From the NCBI RefSeq assembly GCF_020184175.1, contig NC_065533.1, positions 56,768,351-56,832,350 of the forward strand: a DNA stretch of 64,000 nucleotides, given 5' to 3'. Each line of letters opens with the position of its first letter. The stretch's first letter is position 1. The stretch comes from Aphis gossypii. Its lineage: Eukaryota; Arthropoda; Insecta; Hemiptera; Aphididae. A program made the translations under genes and the position numbers. Below, one piece after another: positions 15,601 through 28,330 of this stretch. Below the pieces are notes generated by a model, which saw only the letters and a list, made by a program, of their open reading frames with translations, was not told the origin of the DNA and did not search any database.

Positions 15601-18600
15601 CCATAAGACTATAAATTATATCTACCATGTTTAAGGGATGGATACATTATATAAAATATTTTTTTTCGAAAATACACATTGGATGACGTACGTCAAAAGA
15701 TTTTAATAAAATGTAGCTTTATGTTTCGTATAACCAACAAGATGGGGTGGTGCAGTAGCTCCACCTATACGTACTAATAGGTAGTAATATGCTGTTCAGT
15801 CGACCACGCACACTACACGGTCACGAAAATATATATTAACAAGTTTAGACTGAAGTGTTCAAAAGAGCAATACCTAGCGATTAATACTCTACGGTTTTTA
15901 TTTTTCGTGTGGCTCCACTCAATGTTTAATTCTCGCAGTTAAGTTTTAACATTAGGTTTGTCATTAATAATAAAAGTTATCATACAATTATTTTGAGGGA
16001 AAAAATGTTAAATTCAAAATATTATACAGTACTCTCTTTCAAATCAAGTATTAACACGTTACTGGAAATATCAATTATTTTAAATGAATTTGATTGTTTG
16101 TTCAAAATTATTTTTTTATTAACTGTAGACTAATAGTATACATTATAGAATATATTTATACTCGTACTTACTGAGTTTATAATTAAGTTATATAAATTTT
16201 TAACAATAAAATTATAATTTTTTATAATATCATTAGATAAGTACACTATAAAGTATACAACATATCTACTTCATACGTGAATAGGTTATTTATTCCATGT
16301 GTTTAACTTATCAAACTTGCGTATTTACTATATGTAGTGAATATGCAATTGCTTAAATAGGTAAATACCTATATTGTTGGTAAAATGATTAGACTACTTT
16401 ACTTGCATTAAGTATACAACAATAAAATAGCATTGATGTGATAGATTTAATTTTAATACCTAAGCATTGAGTTTAATAATATTGAAGATAAAATTAAGAA
16501 AAATGTCGAGAGCATTAAAATGTTTTATGTTTGGTTCAACCCAATTTTTATTTCATACTGTTAATTGGATAACTATAATTATGACTTACTTGTTTCCAAT
16601 CTCGTTACCATTATGAAAGTCAATGGTGTTGAAATTATAATTTTAAATTCGTCTTAATTATTGTATGATATGATATTATGTACCATATAGTTAACTACTG
16701 TTATATTAAAATAGAGATTCTAAAAAAATCTATGTTAATAGTTATATGATTTGGGTTTTTAATTGGGCTAGAAATATAAATACATACATCATATTTAACA
16801 TAATATAATAATATATTACATTATTGGTATGTATACGAGATATTAATTTTGTAAAACTGCGATGCATTCAATACAAGTAGAATATACTCGTAACATAAAG
16901 TTAAATTTGATTTAAGATTTATTAAACAAGGTTAGGTTAAAACACAAATTTATAGTATCCATACTCCACGTATTATGACAAAATAATATTACGAATGACA
17001 AGCCGTACAAAATAAAAGCCGATTGCATAATATTATGATATAGGTATACCATAAATAAAATGTTGATGTAAAACCATTCTTTTATAATATTTATGGAAAT
17101 ATTGTCATTCAAATATCAAATTTAGAATATTTTCTCCTCTGAGAAGCTGAAATATAAACTATAAATTAATATTCTATTTTCATAATTTGAATACTTAATA
17201 GCTTTTGTAATTTTCTCAAAAACATTTTTCTTTTTAGTCAATTTTTATAAAATAACATTTAAAAAGTATCATTCATTTTTTCTTTTGAAAACATTAGATA
17301 TACTGTGTATTTTTTTACTTAACCATAAAATGTTGATGTGATAAGCTTAATTTTTCAACTTTCACAAATTACTTGTTCAGTTCAAAAGAAAATACATTTA
17401 ATCAATTTACTTGAAATATGTAAAATACAATAGTAAGATTATGAAATAATAAAATAGCTTCTACTCGTAAATTTATTATTAACTAATATTCTTAAAAATC
17501 AATACTTAATCAATATCACTACAAATCTTCTTATGGCAAATATATTATTTATTTCATATTATATTAAGTAACATTTTATATCTAGTATTTCATTTTTTTT
17601 ACGATATTTATGACTTGTTGTAAATAAACATGTGATTTTATGATAAAAATGTTAGTATTAAATTTTTTTGGAAATCCGTTTTGAATATTTAATAAGAATA
17701 AGTCGTAAAACGGTTTGTTTTTAGTTTTTTTTTTTTTTTTTTAATTCAAATTAAAGTTTTTTCATTTAAATACATAATTTAATATCATGATTTCATTAAA
17801 GTTTCTTCACTATTACTTCAATTTTTATTTTTCGTTCCAACTATTTTGTATGGTCATTAACATGTCTGTTCAATTTACCCGTACCTATCAATATATTCTG
17901 AAAGAGATTATCTCTTAATAGTTATTACCACAGTTCAATGATTATCTTAGATATACAGTTGTTTAGATTAAATATTATTGAAAAACCATTTTTTATTCTC
18001 TCAAAAATAAATAAGTCATTGTGTTATTATTACTATAATTAGTAAGTCTATAAGAGGTTGAAATGTATTTTTATTTATTAGTACGCAATACTATTTTAAT
18101 TTATTTTTTTATTATTATTATAATTTTAAAATTTCTGATTTCTAACACTTTATTTTGCTTAAAGAAAGTGAGTATATTACATGAAAACGCATATGTTTAT
18201 TCGTAATATATTTACTATTTAAAAATATATTAAACTTATAAAATAGAAATAATCAAACAAGGTAAAAAAAGTATTGAGACTTCTAACAAAGATAATTTTG
18301 ACGCGAAATCATCTTAGAATAAAATTATAAACAATTTCTGTATTATAAAAACATCCATGAATGAATTATTTTTTCTCGGAATGCAAATAATTATAAATTA
18401 ATAAGTCAAAAAAAAAGCAATTCTCTGTATCTTATTTATACGTATGACACAACTGTTTTCTCTTCAGTTCTTTTTTTAACAATACCTTCATTTGTTCTAT
18501 ACAAATTATACAATTATATAACATTGTATTTATTGTATATGTATATATTTATTTTTTATTAATTTAGTTAAATGATTGATACAATGATTTTTTTTTAGTA

Positions 18601-21420
18601 ATAATTCGACTACCTTAAACTTCTAGAGTTTGACTCGTTACAAAAAAAGGGCCCATAAAAAAAAAAACGTAAGAAAAAAATCAAATAGACCTCTTATTCG
18701 TTTTTAGTCTAAAATGTATGTTTGAAATTTAAAAATAAATAGAAAATTACTTAATAATATTCTAATGTTTAAGTTATTCACTGAAAGTAATTTACATTCT
18801 TAGAATATGAAATAAAACAATGAACCTACCTACTGCATAGTATGTAATATGCATATTATACTATTATTATGATAACCGAACATAAAATTACCTTACGATA
18901 ATAATAATATATATATTGTGCATAGATATTTATAATTTACGATAAATTAATGAATAATTTATATAGAGTTTATTTTAAACAACATTAAGAAAATAGGTAC
19001 CTAAGATATTTAAAATCAATTATATTTAGTTGTCTAAAATAAAAATGTATAGATGAAAACAAAATAAACCTGAGATAAATCATACAAAATATTATTTTAC
19101 TTTTTGTTTCATTGATGTAGAAATAAAAAATATTAATTACAAAAACCAAGTGGGAGGAAATGATTATGAAAGCGTTAACTTTTTATTTATTAAAAGTTTT
19201 ACACTATTTATGCGTGGTGTAAACGAATCAATATTATTTTAAAATTATAATCGTTTTTACTAGTTAGTTATATTATAGGTTAACCCATTAAAACTTTAAA
19301 GCTAATATTGTACTTTAAATTAGTTTTTTTTTATATAATATTAAAATATTATACCTATTTACAAACTAATTCTAATTATTCAATTATTGAATAAAAATTT
19401 ATACATTTTAGTGTTGTGACATTTTAACACTTTGCTCGTAACCCTTTTGACCCAATTTTAAATACAAAAAAATAAACGAAAAAGTAATGACTACTGAACT
19501 ACATAATAACATACCACGCGACATATTTCGTACATGTCGTATTAACGAATAATAATAATGTTATTTTTCGTAACTTGTTAACATTCAATAATTTTTATAT
19601 GGTTAATTTCTAACAAACAATTACTCGCGTAAGTAATAACACTCTTTTATAAAATATAATGTTTTATTTATATTATTAATATTTTAAGTACCTATAATAT
19701 AGTTCCAATATTTTATTTTGGTTTTAATAAAATTTATTACACCACTGTAGGTAAGTAGGTACACACAACTTATATGAAATCACGTCATTTTTAAAACGAT
19801 AAATTCCTTGATCCGCTATTTATGGAATCAAGTTTTCAACTCGTATAATATATTCTACCAAAAACTAAACAAGCAAATTATACAAAGATACAATAATTAT
19901 AATTTTATATATGAACATTTTTTTGACCATTCAGTGTATAATTTATTTATGGTTCTTATATATTTTAAATTAAGTTATGTAGAAATGTTACTATTTTTTT
20001 TATTTTTTTTTTTTACTGAAAAAACCTTAAAAAATCAACTAAACATAATATACAAAGTATATATTAATCGTGTTGCACAATATGTATTTTCTTGTTTAGT
20101 CACTTAAATAATATAACTATGTGTGTTAGTCTTATAAGTTATTACATTTTTAAAGCTCATCGTAAGAAAATAATGGGTAAAAGGTGGGTCATTTTTATAA
20201 CTGCATAGAAAAATGCTATTTTTCTTCAGCGGACTTCTTAAACATTACAAATATATTTTGGCCTATCAGCCATCACGATAAGAGCTCTGTAAAAATAATA
20301 TATAGTATTATTTTAGAATTTATTATCTTTATCTTAAAAAAGAAAATACTACGCGTTGATCTCTATCATAAATACAACTATTGAGTTAAATAAGGTTAAT
20401 AGACAGTGATCAGACATAGTAAATCGTAATCACACAACGCAATCAAGTTAATAATATTATATTGAGATCGGTTTAAATTATATGAACATTACCTAGTAAA
20501 TAAAATTAAGTTTAATGTAATTAATGAGTTAGAGTGGAGATGTATTTCTATTTTAGGTGTTTGATATTACATAACAGTTAAGACTATAATATGATATCTG
20601 GAAGCATATACCTAATTAATTTTATATAATTTATACGAGTACCTACTTATCTAAGCAAGCATATGATATATTTTTTAATATTAATTTATAGTTTTATACA
20701 GTATACAGATAATTAATATATAAGTTACGTATGAGTTTAGCTCCTTTAGATATGTAAAATAAATACTAATTTACTATATGTTAAAAACAATGTAGGCTAT
20801 CGATGTGTCAATGTGATATCGAGAATTTCCTTGTCTATTAACCCAGTGATTTTAGGTGACTGATTAAAATATTGTTTTTAAGGGACAAGATCCATCAATA
20901 CATTTTCCAATTAAACTATGGTAAATAGAAAGTTTTTGTGTGTTATATTTTATTGATATAAAAAAAAAATGTATTCTAATTAATTACTAACTTTAAAGAA
21001 ATAATAGGTAGGTACCTACATATATTTCTTGTCAATTTAATTTGACTGTCATTGATTACGTGTTTTTTTTTTTATATATAATTGGTACTTACCAACTACC
21101 TATGATGTTTAGGTAGTACAGAACTATAATCACTAATATAAAAATGAAACCATTGTTCACTTTTTTGTTTGTATTTCAAATGCACATACGGTACCTACGT
21201 CAAACTATTGATATATCTTCAATTACCACCTTGTCCAAAGGATTTTTTTCATCTACACAAAGAATTTGACTTGTCAGCTTAATAAAATAATTATAGTAAC
21301 CATACATTTAATGATGGGTATTTTTAATATTTTAAGTAATGTAATAATACATATGTTATTAAACGCTATCCGAAGTACAAAATCATCTTGTGAACAAGCA
21401 CATAAAACAAATAAAACGTA
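12660..21420. other. AT-rich non-coding stretch
   Basis: Long AT-rich DNA with many poly-T and poly-A runs (for example the T-run at about 17,725-17,742) and TA tracts. Open frames at 13,098, 16,912, 19,808 and 20,184 are low-complexity and unsupported by splice sites or motifs. I see nothing functional in this stretch. Confidence 0.65.
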
Positions 21421-21945
21421 ATTCCACTGTTCGTCAAACGCCGTTACGGTACTGATTTGTCTGTACCTAATTTTAACGAAAGCATAATAAATTCATCATT
21501 CAGCCTTTGATCATTTACCACTTAAAAGCAGCTCTCGCTTAACTACTTAGTTGTTCGCAATAGTAATTAATTAAAAGATCGTATGTACAATATTATTATA
21601 GTCCTTGCATTATAGGTAGGCGTTACATTATTAACTTTTTTTTTCTGGCTAATAAAGTGTGAACAAAGTTCATGCGCGTATACTAATTTCCCATATAAAA
21701 CACGTGTCGTGTCATCTTGGGAATTAACACCCGTCAACTCCGTTTGAACAGATTTCTGAAGCCCTATTAGAATCCGTGAACTCTTCGCAACTTGAAGAGG
21801 TGTATCGTGTATAAGCGCACGTGGATCTGTGTGGGACGAGGTCGCACTTCACACTAATCACTGAACCATTACGTTATAATACTCCGTCGTAAACACAGCA
21901 TTATACTAATTTCTTATATCAAACTATATGCATACTAGAGTAGGT

Positions 21946-21985
21946 TATATATATAGAATAGTGCGAGTCGAGACGAGACAGTGTT
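21946..21985 (+). promoter_or_regulatory. possible TATA box plus initiator
   Basis: A TATATATA element at about 21,946-21,955 is followed about 31 bases later by GACAGTGTT, which contains an arthropod-type initiator core (CAGT, A at 21,980). The spacing fits a focused core promoter. TA tracts are common in this window, so the match is weak evidence. A second candidate is TATAAA near 22,337. Neither has support from transcripts. Confidence 0.2.
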
Positions 21986-22039
21986 ATACAAATTAATATT
22001 TATACACCAAATTAGCATAACGTATATTATTTTTGCAAC

Positions 22040-22045
22040 GTAAGT
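22040..22045 (+). other. candidate 5' splice site (AAC|GTAAGT)
   Basis: A full-consensus donor lies 60 bases downstream of the putative initiator at 21,980, so a 60-nt non-coding first exon is possible. An equally good donor, CGC|GTAAGT, starts at 23,294 and would give a longer leader. Either could splice to the acceptor before 32,218. Confidence 0.2.
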
Positions 22046-22701
22046 GAGATAAGTCGGCAAAGTGACGATTTTAATTTGTCATTAATATTATATTATACGA
22101 ACGCGGCGAAACCATCGGATGTAGCGATTATGATAATAATATAGGTACGTACAATACGAAAAACGATTCTTCTCCTTTAAAACAAAACGAAGTAAAATCA
22201 TACGAAACAAGTACCGTTTGAACCCTTCCTAATGCGTATAAGTCATTGCACCCGATCGAGTCGTAATAAAATAAATAAATAACGCGAATATAATATGCGT
22301 TACACGTCCTGTGCGCGTATATAACGGTCGGGCGGTATAAACCGTATAGCTAGCTATCCGACGAACTACACTGTACCATTATTATACGCTTATCCTGTTG
22401 CGAAAACGTATTTAATATCCGAAATTATTGTGCGATGCGCCCGTGTGCGTCGGCGACCGTTTGCGGTGACCCGGAATATCGTCGAGCATTGACGTCCACA
22501 AAAGGTATTATGCAATATCGTCAAAGCTCATCGCGAGACGTGACCGGCGGGGACGGTTTGTAATTATATATATTATTATACATCGGATCAACGGCGGTGG
22601 TGGCATATACGCACGAATCACGTACGCACGCACGCATAAACGCGGCCCGGCGGTGTTAACACTCTCTGATCGCCTGCGACATATATTATTATCAACGTTA
22701 C

Positions 22702-22720
22702 TATTATTATTATTATTATT
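22702..22720. repeat. (TAT)n microsatellite inside CpG-rich block
   Basis: About six TAT units. A minus-strand frame across it reads as a run of asparagines and is not considered a gene. Confidence 0.8.
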
Positions 22721-23580
22721 ACATACTGCTGTCGAGTTCACTCGTGTTTAATATTATTGTCATCCGAACAGAACACAAAACTTTCTCCTCCCCCCCTCCC
22801 CATTTCCCGATCGGACTGCATCGGTTATCCGAGTGGTTTGATACGACCGTTAAAAGTCCACCAAACATACTACGTATTGTCCGGACATTTTACACGGCTC
22901 GCGCTGCGGTACGTCTACCTGCCGCGGCGTTTTCCCACGTCCCGTTCGGCTCGAACGATGCCCTGTAAACGAACGACCCCGTTTTCGGTGTAACCGACGG
23001 CCGTGTGTGTGGTCGAGTACCCGAGGTGTCGACCGCGATATTCATGCGAAACACATTTATTACATTATTATATGTATTGACACCAGGGGAGAGAACGATA
23101 TTTCGTCGGCAGCAGTGCGAGTCGCAGGTTCCCGTCGGGATTTTCCTGCGGATAATACCATCCGGGTGGTGGACGAGGAGGACGTTATAGACGATCGTCG
23201 GCTGTAGGGCCTATTTTCGCGTAGAACGTACCGGAAAACAAATTAACCAAAACGACAATAATTCGTGATATATAAACCGGACGCATAGGTCGCGTAAGTC
23301 TGAAATAAACGCGAGCGTTTAAAACAAAAATGACGTCGTCCATATTCGTTTTAAGTAGATACAAACACTTACAATAGTATATGTGTTTCGTCAAAACGTA
23401 ATGACTTATATTATATATTATTCCAACTGAGAACCGATTTCGATATACCTCGCTTTACGTTATAGTAATACGTAATAACCTGGAAGCCATTTCATAAGTT
23501 TCGGAGTCTTTCCGGAACAAAGTCCTGCTTAATGCGCACTTCAGATTTCATTTTCACGTGGTTTACAGCTGTGATCTAAA

Positions 23581-26500
23581 GAGTAATCCAGCCTAAATTT
23601 TTATAAAGGATGTAAAATTCTATACAACACATATTTTCTTACGAGCTTCGGCACTGTTTTAGAGAAAACGTGAAATTGTTTAGGAGATGTGAAAATAATA
23701 ATATTATAATATGATATTGATATAATTACAACAGTAGAACTTTTTTGGTAGTATGTAAATATTTTTAAAAATTTTACGTTAGAGGTTTAATGGGATTTTA
23801 AACATAAATAACAAAACTCAATACATAAATGCATTTTATGCATGCATAAAAAGTATAGATATTTAAAAAAAATTAGTAGCACTTCGCTGTAACTTAGACA
23901 TTAAAAATAAAGGGTAGTACAATTATTTTTTGAGATTAATGTTTTTTGAAATTTTTATCTTACTACTAAAAAAATCCAAGTAAAAGTATTAAACACATTC
24001 AACGATTATAAAATGCTATGATAATATGATACTGAAATGAATAAGTAGTAAAATTATTAATAGTTAAGTATTATTAATCTTTATTCAAAATAATAAATAA
24101 AACAGATCTAATTTTATGCTTGATATATATTTACATAATTATTGTCGATGCAAATAAAATTTATATGAAAATTAGAAAAACGTGTATTAAAAAACAGAGA
24201 AAGTCATTCTACTGTGTAATAGTTTTCAAATATACATCGTCTTTGGACAGGCCATTGGATATTTAAAATTTTAATCCAATGATAAATCCTTTAATTTTTT
24301 AAGTACTAGTATGTATAATTAACTAAAAAAGAGATACTATTATTTAAAATCAGGTACATTATAATTTAAATAATTCAGTATAAATATTTGGTGAAAATTT
24401 ATTGCGAGTAACTTAAGTTATTTATTTTTTGAATTATAACAAGCAAACGAAATCGATTTTATCAAAAATTAGTGTTGCGTAAGCAATCCCATTTTCTATA
24501 GTTTATTTTTAGTTTTTCTCTCTCGGTTATTTTTAAAACTACTTTTAATCCCAAAAAGTAGCAAAATCGATGCATTTTAATTGACTGCTTCAAAAATTAA
24601 ACGTCAAAAACGAATGACAGACATAAAAGTAAATAGGTAGTTAACGATAAGAATAAAAAAAATCACATAATTGTAAGACCAAAACATTTATCTCTCCACT
24701 CAAAATCTAAAATATCATTATAATTTATTTAGGTATATGTGTACATTTTGAATAATAAATTGTATGCGTAAACATCGAGAGATTCTTCTCTTCGTAAAAA
24801 ATAAATGCTTAATTAAAAAATAAAATAAAAACAATGATTGAATCCTTAGATATTAAAACGAATTTAAATTAATTGTATTTTTCAGAGATTATTCAACAAG
24901 TAGTTGAACATAATATGATGGTGGGTTTTTAACAATTATAATACTTAAGCTGTGTTTTCCTATAAATAATGAATAATTGATTCCTATTTCATTAACTCAA
25001 TACCCTTCTGTCATTCGTATAGAAATAATAATTAACTTAATCTATTTTTAATTGGTTTTGTTTGTTTATTTGTTTTTTTGTTAGGAGTTTCAATACTTAT
25101 TGGTAATATTTTTTATGTTTCTTTTACTTGCTGTGAAAATTCAGCTGTAAAAGTTTTTATACTCTACATTCTCAATGTTTGTTTCTAGTTGAATGATATA
25201 AGTTTCTCGTTTTCACTTCCTATTAGTTTATATAATTTATATCTTTATTTATATTTTGAATAACGTGTTAAAGTTTAAATGCACGGAACACAGAATAGAT
25301 TAAACTCACACTTTTATGTTATACTAATTAAATATTTTTTTTATAACAATAATTGGATTTATTCACCAAACTGTTTAGAAAAATCCATTGTTTCATACCA
25401 ATTGTATCTACGTATTTTGCTGTAAACAATTTATAATTATATATTGAATACATTTTTTTATCGATTTTAACTAGTTTTTACATAATTTTCTTCAATTTAT
25501 TTAATAAATATTTACTTTTAAGTATACTTAACTGTATTAATGCACCAATTTTAAATAGGTATCTTTATCTCTCCGATTTTAGTGTTATTCTTTACAGTGT
25601 CTTAATTTATGCTTTCAGCAAACACGTGTGTTTTATAAGTTGGGAAATCTGTTTCTAAAATCTATAATATAATACACGCATGATAATATGTTCTCAGTTT
25701 AAAAGTGACTACTTACTTACTTACTAATTACTAACTACCTACGTCTTCGAGTATATACATAATTCGGAATTTACAGAAAACTAAATTACCATCAAAAACT
25801 TAACTTACTACCCTTTGTATCAAAGTTATCAATGTATACAAATTGTATCATTTAGTATGATATAACAACTATATTATTATTCTATTGATCAACAAGGTAA
25901 CTTATTAAAACACATTGCATTGTTTATTATTATTTTTTTTTTTTAATAAATAATAAATTTTATTACCTTCCTATTATTTTGTAATACAAATAAAATATTA
26001 ATGATATTTATTATTTTTTCGTCTCAGTAAATTTATAATTTTTACTTTTTTTCAAAATGATATAATTTTATGATTTATAGAAAATTAAACAAAGAACTAT
26101 TTTTCATGATTAATTATTTTAAGTTTCATACATGCATACATGTTATTGATTTACAAACTAAATTACGTTACATCGAATTACAGTAAATCAGGCTTACACA
26201 ATCGCACATTAAATTAATTAAATCAAACTGTATTCAATTATGTATTCGTAATAAATATAATATCGTTTCTAAATAGTATTAAATAATACAGTACCCGCTA
26301 TACACAACTCCACTCAATAATAACTAAGTGTCATATTTAAAAATAACAACTAAATAATTAAATATATAAAACAGACAAAAAATCACTATTTATTTGTTTA
26401 AAGTATAGTTTAAATTGTTGTAAAATGTTTATCATTATAAAATATAATCTATTGAACACAATTTAATTATTCAAATGTACCTATGCAATATAAAATTAAT

Positions 26501-27589
26501 AATAGAACAAACATAAATAAAAGAGCCAACTGTTTTACTTTATTATATAGTTATAATATTATTTACATGAATAATTTTCCACACCAATCCACTAACAACA
26601 ACTTAAGCTAATGAATTTATACAAAAAATTTCTTTGTCAATTAAAAAAGATACTGGTAAAAAATTCCCTTGATTCCTAACTTCTGAAAAAAAAAATAACA
26701 AACCTCTTTTCAAAGACCGAGAGTTTACACACTCTTAGGCCTCCTTTCTCGTGTAATTATTTTTTTTTTGTATTGTACTCTTGATTGTTCTCTTTTCATT
26801 TAATGTTTGAAATGTATAGCGCACTTAAAAATATTATTAAAAAAAAAAGTTTATCTTATTTACTTAAAAATAAACCTCGAAAAATCAAAATTATAAAAAT
26901 ATAAATTATTTAAAAAAAAGTTGATATAATATATATTATCAATTATCAATATTCTTAATTTTTAAAAATATAAAAATAGATACTTGTCTATTCACCATTG
27001 TATATTTTTGAGTTGAAAATAAATGGTTTATGTTTCTTATATTTTTGATGGTATTAAATATTCCCTAAATAAATTATTTATAATTTTAGTAATCAACTGC
27101 TTACATTGCTCACATAAGGTGTTAGCTATTACAATTTTAAGTTATATGGTATACACAAATATATAATTATTTTTTTTTACAAGACATCGTTTATTTATTT
27201 TTATATTAAAAACTGAGGAATAAAAATTGTCTTATTTGAAACAATCGAGGTAAAATTAGTTTATAATAAAATATGAACCACCTTAATAATACTCGAAATA
27301 CAAAAAATTATCTAAATAGCATTAAGAAATTCAACCCTATATGAATAAGTTTAGATTTGTTTATCAGTTCAAATATTATCTCACACTATACTTACTATAT
27401 AGAATTACGTGAATCATATTTTATTATTATTCGTTTAGGATTAAATTAAATCATTTAAGTTTTAACATTTAAGTATTTGATATTATGTGCATATTATAAT
27501 GTGAAAATATTTTGCATATTTTTCGTTTAAGGATTTAGAGATAATAGTTTCTGTTTTGTTTGTACATTATTTGGTAGTTGCATTGTCTG
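23581..27589. other. AT-rich non-coding stretch, probable intron
   Basis: Low-complexity AT-rich DNA with no supportable coding frame. One isolated CACGTG is present at 25,623-25,628. If the CpG-rich block and the exon at 32,218 belong to one gene, this lies in its first intron. Confidence 0.55.
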
Positions 27590-28330
27590 CGTCTATACGA
27601 ACATTTTCAATACCAGTAGGCACCTACGTAATAATACTAGTTCAGGTAATAATATAAATGCATAGTATCCGCTATATAGCATCGAGCACGCGCGTCGCTC
27701 GCATACCGTATATGCAGGTATACTTTTGTACATTCAACTTTGAATCCCCAAAACGCAGCTTCCGCGGATTTCACCACAAACAGACCGCATATTGGACGCG
27801 GTACGGTTTAGAAACACGCGACGAGGTCTTACACGATTGACTTAAATAATACTTTAAAACGCTCTCGATGGGCTCTATAATACATACCGTCTGGTTCCTT
27901 TTAGATACGGGGTACTTATTGCGACGGGGAGACGTTTAAAACACGTACTACACTGATTTTCCACGACGATTCGAACGATATCATGGCCGTTATTCGGCCG
28001 ATATAGTCTATGCGTGTTGAGGCAAATATTGCTCGAGGGGGCCACCGCGAATTATATTTACACGTCCCTCGCGTATACATTTATGTTTCACTGAAGAACA
28101 TTGTTTGCCAACCGCACAAAGGTTTTACGCTAAGGATATTATTATACATAAAAGTGGCGTCGTTTAAAGGCGTCTTTGTATAGTACTTAATATATATACA
28201 TATACGCGAGTGTATATGTAGACTGCACACGTGCGCGATTCGATCTTCCGCCAACGCTTCAAAACTTCATCGGCACTCGGACCCGAACTTATATATATAT
28301 ATATACGAACACACTATAGTTAGTATTTTT
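27590..28330. promoter_or_regulatory. second CpG-rich block: enhancer or alternative promoter
   Basis: A sharp island of CpG-rich sequence in AT-rich DNA, with many CG dinucleotides, one CACGTG (28,228-28,233) and a TA tract at about 28,290-28,305 followed near +30 by TTAGTATT. It sits about 4 kb upstream of the signal-peptide exon, so it could be an alternative promoter or an intronic enhancer. The 60-codon plus-strand frame at 27,658 has no family match and lies in low-stop DNA, so I do not call it a gene. Confidence 0.35.

Larger units (their letters stand above)
21420..23580 (+). promoter_or_regulatory. CpG-rich island: candidate promoter and 5' leader
   Basis: The base composition changes abruptly. 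For about 2 kb the DNA is CpG-rich with few homopolymers, peaking at 22.3-23.2 kb. Three CACGTG E-box cores lie in it (21,701, 21,818 and 23,555). Overlapping open frames on both strands are expected from low stop density here and look like leader DNA, not protein. The plus orientation is inferred from the signal-peptide exon at 32,218 and from strong plus-strand donors at 22,040 and 23,294. It could instead be a bidirectional or minus-strand promoter, or an enhancer. Confidence 0.5.

Noticed and set aside
19808..20107. 99-codon plus-strand open frame, the longest in the window
   Set aside because: The translation is dominated by F, Y, N, I and L and includes a poly-T run read as phenylalanines. 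Its length is within chance for this much AT-rich DNA.
22508..23394. Several overlapping 60-78 codon frames on both strands in the CpG-rich block
   Set aside because: Stops are rare in GC-rich DNA. The frames overlap each other on both strands, one reads a TAT repeat as poly-asparagine, and none has a recognisable domain. They are better explained as leader or promoter DNA, possibly with upstream short frames.
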